From contig NC_087251.1 of the NCBI RefSeq assembly GCF_037042905.1, forward strand, positions 32,777,001 through 32,841,000: a stretch of 64,000 bases of DNA. Direction: 5' to 3'. Positions 59,531 through 64,000 of this stretch are shown in pieces; position 1 is the first letter of the stretch; each line of letters starts with the position of its first letter. A program made the position numbers and the translations under genes. The notes beneath the pieces are model-generated. The model was not told where the DNA came from. It saw only the letters and a program-made list of their open reading frames with translations, and did no database searches. The stretch is from Lytechinus pictus. Lineage: Eukaryota > Echinodermata > Echinoidea > Temnopleuroida > Toxopneustidae.

Positions 59531-61146
59531 TCATCTGTAAGAACTACCTGCACCACCTGTGCCGCCGCCACTGCCACCACCATGTGACGGCCTCCTGCCC
59601 ATCATTTCACGACCAGTGATACGGACAGTAGCAAGGCCAGAATTGAAGTTTCCTTGCTGCTGCTGCTGCTGTTTACCTACTGTCCCGGGCAGTTGATTGC
59701 TGGCACTCTGCTGTGACTGTGGCCCACCGAATCGGGCAACCGGTTGCATGGCCACATTGGGAGGCACGCCCATACTCTGGAGTTGCTTGGCAGCATATTC
59801 CTGGGCAATACTCATCATGGACTCATCAACAGGGGGCTGACCGGGTGCTGGCTGGCTGCTGGGTGGCGGTCTGTAGTTGGGAGGTGCTATGCCAGGAGGA
59901 GGAGGGGCAGGAGGAGTTGCTGTGGGTGTCTCCCCTGACTGGGATCTTGAGAAGCTGTACTGGGATTGCACTGGTGGATGGGACACCGGTGGCGTGTGAG
60001 GCCGATATTGACTGGTAGGAGTAGGAATAGGAGGTGTAGGAGGTTGATACTGATTGGGTAAGCTGGGTGGTGCTTGATTTGGAGGCAGCTGAACTGGAGG
60101 TAATTGCCGAGGAGGAAACTGTGGTGGCATGTTAGGTGTCGTTTGGGGTATTCCTGGGGCAGGTGGCCTTGAAGGTGGTGGAGGTGGCCGGTACATGGGT
60201 GGTTGCTGGGGTACAGCTGATGGTGCAGGCGGCGGCTGTTGGTACTGTTGGGCTGGTGTAGTCACTGGTGGCGGCCTGGTGTAGGTGTGTGGTAAAGTTG
60301 GAGGTGGAGGGTGGTTCATGAACTGCCCTGGTATCTGATATGGTGGCTGAGAAGATGGCTGATGGCCTGAACTTGAGACGGGAGGAGGACCTGGAGCAGG
60401 AGGTGGAGCTCGAACAGGAGCTGGAGCAGGGGCTGGAATGGGTACTGGAGGGGGAATCACTGGTTGAGGTTTTGTGGCTGGCGGAAAAGTGGGTGGCTGT
60501 ACAGATCCAGTGGAATAGTGCGGATTACTGTATTGAGGTGCTGCAAATGTAGATGCAGGAGGATTCGGGGGTGTGTAGGCTGGTACCTGCTGATAAGGAT
60601 TTGGGTGTGTCACTGTAGCCGGTGGTGGTGGGACCTGTGGTGCAGGAGTCGGTACAGTTTGTTGGGGCGGTTGATGATGCCCAACTGGGGGTTGATGGTG
60701 CTGGGTTGGAGGGGGCTGGTGCAGCGGTGCCCCATGAGGGGGGACTGGTGTAGATACTGGGTGTGTTGGTAGATGTGGGGCTGGGTGTGGTACCTGATGA
60801 GGGACATGTGGTGCCTGTGGAGGAGGTACCTGCTGTGGAGGTGCTTGATGAGGTGGTGCCTGGATTGGCGGAGCTTGATGAGGTGGTGCCTGCTGGTGAG
60901 CAGGTTGCTGCTGTGGTGGTGGGGCAGAAGGCCCCTGATGGGTGTGGTGAGTACTAGATGAAGGATATCCACCGGTATGCACACGGGGAGGAGGAGGTGG
61001 TGCCGGTGATGCTTGGCGCCTTTCATGTTTTACAGCGGCGTGAGCAGGATGAGATGGGGGAGCCGATCCACTTGATGGGGGAGGAGGAGGTGGTAGTCTC
61101 TGCTTCTCTCTCGGGTGTTCTTGTTTGACCATCTTTGCTTTTGGAT
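59531..61146 (-). CDS. Proline/glutamine-rich protein, 3'-terminal coding exon (5' part missing)
   Basis: On the minus strand an acceptor (CATTTTGTAG, with a T-rich tract before it) is followed by an open frame of about 537 codons up to the stop at 59531. The first complete codons read PKAKMVKQEHPREKQ, so the Met at 61132 need not be the start. The body is low-complexity: runs of PPPPPP, QAPPHQAPP-type repeats, NQAPPSLP, then a Q-run near the C-terminus. The last ~100 residues are more complex (SIAQEYAAKQLQSMG, then TVRITGREMMGRRP and a Gly/Ser-rich tail) and are the best probe for homologues. Such tails are common in transcription and RNA-processing factors, but I do not recognise the family. 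Open frames on the opposite strand here are shadows of its composition. Confidence 0.75.
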
Positions 61147-61439
61147 CTACAAAATGAAAAATACATGATACATCAAAACATGTGAATTAAGGGAAACGAC
61201 CAGACTGGGAACTAGGAGCAATGTGCTTTTCATGGACAATTTCTTCAGTACATGATCAAAACTGAAAGAATTTCTTCCTAAAGGGCTACTACCTATTACC
61301 ATATTCCCAGAAATATTGAATATTCAGTTACAGCCTGTGATTCCAAAGGTTCGTTATTCCCATTGATATTCATTAGTCTGAAAATGAAAAAGGATTTGTT
61401 AATCCAAACATTTGTGATCCTGAACAATCTTCAGAGGGT

Positions 61440-62001
61440 AGAGCAAGGAGATAGACGCCCCAGGAGGAGAAAATGGAGAGAGCTGGAAAGTCGGATCATT
61501 CGAATTCGTAGAGAATTTAAAAATGAGGAGACAGAAATCTGCTTTCATTATGGAATGCAGCAGTTCACTTCAGCAAATCTTACATAATATAGACCAACGA
61601 TCTGCCACACAGAAGAAAATGTGAAACCCACGTCTAACTTACATTAACGCAATGAAAACAATCCACTCTCAGTAGTTTGCATTTCCGACATGAACAGCCG
61701 AAACTCGAATAAAAGTTTAATAAACGTGGAGATAGGAGCCCCAGAAGGAGAAAATGGAGAGAGTTGGAACGCCAGATCAATCAAATTCGTAAAGAATTTG
61801 AAAATGAGTAGACAGAAATCTGCTCTCGTTATGGAATGCAGCAGTTCACTTCAGCAAAGCTTACATAATATAGACCAACGATCTGCCACACAGAAGAAAA
61901 TGTGAAACCTACGTCAAACTTACAGTAACACAAAGAAAATGATCCACTCTCAGTAGTTGGCATTCACGACATGAACAGCCGAAACTCAAAGTAAAAGTTT
62001 A
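61440..62001. repeat. 281-bp tandem duplication upstream of the proline-rich exon
   Basis: Two adjacent copies with a 281-base period: GGAGATAG at 61447 and 61728, CAGTTCACTTCAGCAAA at 61561 and 61842, ATCCACTCTCAGTAGTT in both. Identity looks high. Plus-strand open frames inside differ in frame between copies, so they are not a conserved protein. Confidence 0.85.
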
Positions 62002-62319
62002 TGCTTAATTGACCCAGGATATTACAAGAGCTCTTATTATAGAAGACAAATGTCCCTGTCTACATCAAGCTTCAGAAACATCTCTGGCATTAACTTAAGA
62101 CTGCAAGATGTGACCGTCAGATATCAATCCTGTTATAATTTTGATACAAATATTTCTAGCTATGTGACCACTGGTCCAGAGCATACAAAATAAAACTTCC
62201 TGATGTACATTTTTAACATAAAAAAACATCAGTACTTTCTATCATGCAAATCTTTTTGATCAGATAAGGATTGGTCACGAAGCTTTTTTAATCCATCAAG
62301 TGTTGTAATTGTTTTTAGA

Positions 62320-62520
62320 AGGTTGAATGAGAGATCTACAAGACAAAACCCAATAAAATTCAAACAGATCCATCACAAAGCAAGGGCCTTCCACGACTCT
62401 TTCTTTGTATCAGCCATACTTGACTGGAATAAACTCTCTGCAGATATAGTAAATTCATTCTCTTTATAGACTCCTTCAAAAATGAATTAAATATCAATTA
62501 CTTCTTCGAGCCACTCCACA
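62320..62520 (+). pseudogene. LINE ORF C-terminal remnant
   Basis: The frame from ~62319 reads RLNERSTRQNPIKF, HDSFFVSAILDWNKLSADIV and then a stop. This matches the common LINE C-terminal pattern of a Phe-rich motif, a D/W-N-x-L-P-like motif and I-V-x-S. It is short and isolated. Confidence 0.6.
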
Positions 62521-64000
62521 CGTAGCTTGCTCTTCAAGCCAATCCTGGTATTTTGCTGACTCAACGATACAGATAAGAACGGACAAGGTGTTGAGTTTAA
62601 TATTCAGTTGGTGTTTTAGAACATTGATTAGTCACAATGAAAGGATATTCACGATTTATATGTTTCTATAGTTTGCTTATTTTCTTTTCCCAAGCAAAGG
62701 CTGGTGAAATGATTACTTTGTACACAGATCAGACAAGCTCTTGCCTTTTATATCACATCAGGTGTTGAATTTTCAGATAGTTTACATCACGGCCACACAT
62801 TAGTGAAAACCGGACGCCGATTGCTGATAATCTGATCGGCAAAAAACCTGACGCTGATAAAAATATTTGAGAGGACATGTAGCCAAACACTGTCAACCTT
62901 TTGCCAACTTCAGAAAACCTTTTGCAAGAGCTGATTCCAATTCCAATCAAGGTCAGTAGTCGACGACAAGTTGGCGAGCAGTGTTTTGACTATAGCCTTA
63001 TTCACAATGGAGCACATTGACAATTATGCTTCCAAGAGGTTAATTACTTTTAGCAAACTTATATGGATTTCTTTGAATGAAGACAAGTTTTTTAAAGGGT
63101 AATTCCAAAGTTTGACTTATAAAAATATAGTAAACTCTAAAAAAATAGGATGGCTTCAAGTTTTATCTAAATCGGGCGAAAAATAAAGACAATATGGACA
63201 TTTTGAAAATACCGTACGCTATTTTTCATGAAAGAGTTCTCTGAAATTACAGGGGCTGTATTTCAGCAAAGTAGCGAGGCAAAGTCTCATTCCTCTTAAC
63301 TAGCTATTTATTTGGCTAACTTCTCACACTGCTAGAACTGAGATATATGAAATATATTCAGGTTTTGTTTGTTCAATTGTTTGAGAAGCTTAATGAAGGA
63401 TATATTACACTTAAAATCTTATTGATTATTTGTTTGATAAGTACTGCAACAACAGACATGGGTGATATTTTCCTGCTTTTTAGTGGCCTCTTACCATAAT
63501 GATTATTTCTACGTCATGCATGGCTAATCTTGATGACGATGCAGAAAAGGTGAGGAGTAGGCTAGGAGCATACATATTAATAAATAACACACTATAATTT
63601 TTATGATTGTATTAGTTTGTCAGTGTGTGTTTGTGCGCGCTGAGGCGATGGGGTTATTTATTTTTCAATTATTAACAGCAAAATCTGTTAAATAATGAGT
63701 TCCCCTCCCCCAGGAAATCCCCCTTATCTGGAGGTTATTCATGGGTGACCAACACACAGTCCCCAACATTCTTAATCCATCTGCTCAGGCAGCAATTGCT
63801 CAGATGAAAACAAAATGAAGATGCTCCATCAAAGCCGCTTCTAACACACGCTTCACCCCCACAATACATACTATATTCTCTGCTGAGACTATTTACTGCA
63901 TTGCATATGATTTTTTGTATTACAACACTGTTTTTGTCACTAAAATAACTTTTTTTTCGGAATAATGAAGCTTATTTTATTTTCGGACTGACGAACGTTC

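Larger units (their letters stand above)
61147..64000. other. Intron or upstream region of the proline-rich gene
   Basis: The terminal exon's acceptor at 61147-61148 (minus strand) means the gene continues to higher coordinates, but I could not identify the previous exon with confidence. A TTAAAGGGTAATTCCAAAG-type foldback end lies near 63095. Confidence 0.4.

Noticed and set aside
59713..61026. Several long open frames on the plus strand and in other minus frames over the proline-rich exon
   Set aside because: They mirror the CCN-rich composition of the real frame, encode Trp/Cys/Arg- or His/Leu-rich nonsense, and have no independent support.
1..64000. An undescribed multi-gene defence or biosynthetic system
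   Set aside because: Only two host genes are supportable, convergent and unrelated; everything else is repeat or unrecognised noncoding DNA.

Overview
This window is animal nuclear DNA. Genes are split by GT-AG introns, noncoding DNA dominates, and there are polyadenylation signals, tRNA-derived SINEs, LINE remnants and many palindromic MITEs. No operon, ribosome-binding site, CRISPR array or other prokaryotic feature is present. Several repeat families look to me like ones abundant in sea urchin genomes: TTAA-bounded foldback elements with 'AAGTCCACCCC' ends, and a ~163-bp tandem repeat carrying 'AAGGTCAAAGGTCA'. An echinoid, or at least an echinoderm, is therefore my best guess. That rests on recollection of repeats, not on a search.

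The one complete gene is a plus-strand orthologue of TTC13 (tetratricopeptide repeat protein 13). I could follow it through 18 coding exons, from the ATG at 12523 to the TAG at 46350-46352. Every junction is GT-AG, every phase matches, and no internal stop appears; the prediction is 922 residues. It has a hydrophobic N-terminus (probable signal peptide), about seven TPR-like helical repeats (residues ~207-490), and a conserved TTC13-type C-terminal half with one N-glycosylation sequon. The molecular role of TTC13 is not established, so none is assigned. Intron 1 is about 10 kb and holds most of the transposon debris, including a ~2-kb foldback element.

The second gene is on the minus strand at the right end. 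A single large exon (61146 down to 59531) encodes about 537 residues of extremely Pro/Gln-rich sequence ending at a stop. Its upstream exons lie in the rest of the window or beyond it, and I could not assign a family. The two genes converge, with about 13 kb between their stop codons.

Layout: 1-12.4 kb is noncoding with SINEs and MITEs, ending in a complex tandem repeat against the TTC13 5' end. 12.5-46.4 kb is TTC13. 46.4-48.3 kb is its probable 3' UTR, carrying a 600-bp foldback element. 48.3-59.2 kb is intergenic with MITEs and a LINE remnant. 59.2-61.15 kb is the terminal exon and 3' UTR of the proline-rich gene. 61.15-64 kb is intronic or upstream sequence of that gene, with a 281-bp tandem duplication and a LINE remnant.

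I found no undescribed multi-gene system. The items most worth checking are: the repeat-borne arrays of nuclear-receptor DR1 half-sites in TTC13 introns; the 2-kb foldback element that carries a small acidic ORF in its left arm; the duplicated bZIP-like palindromes in the repeat next to the TTC13 promoter; and several nested insertions that give relative insertion ages.
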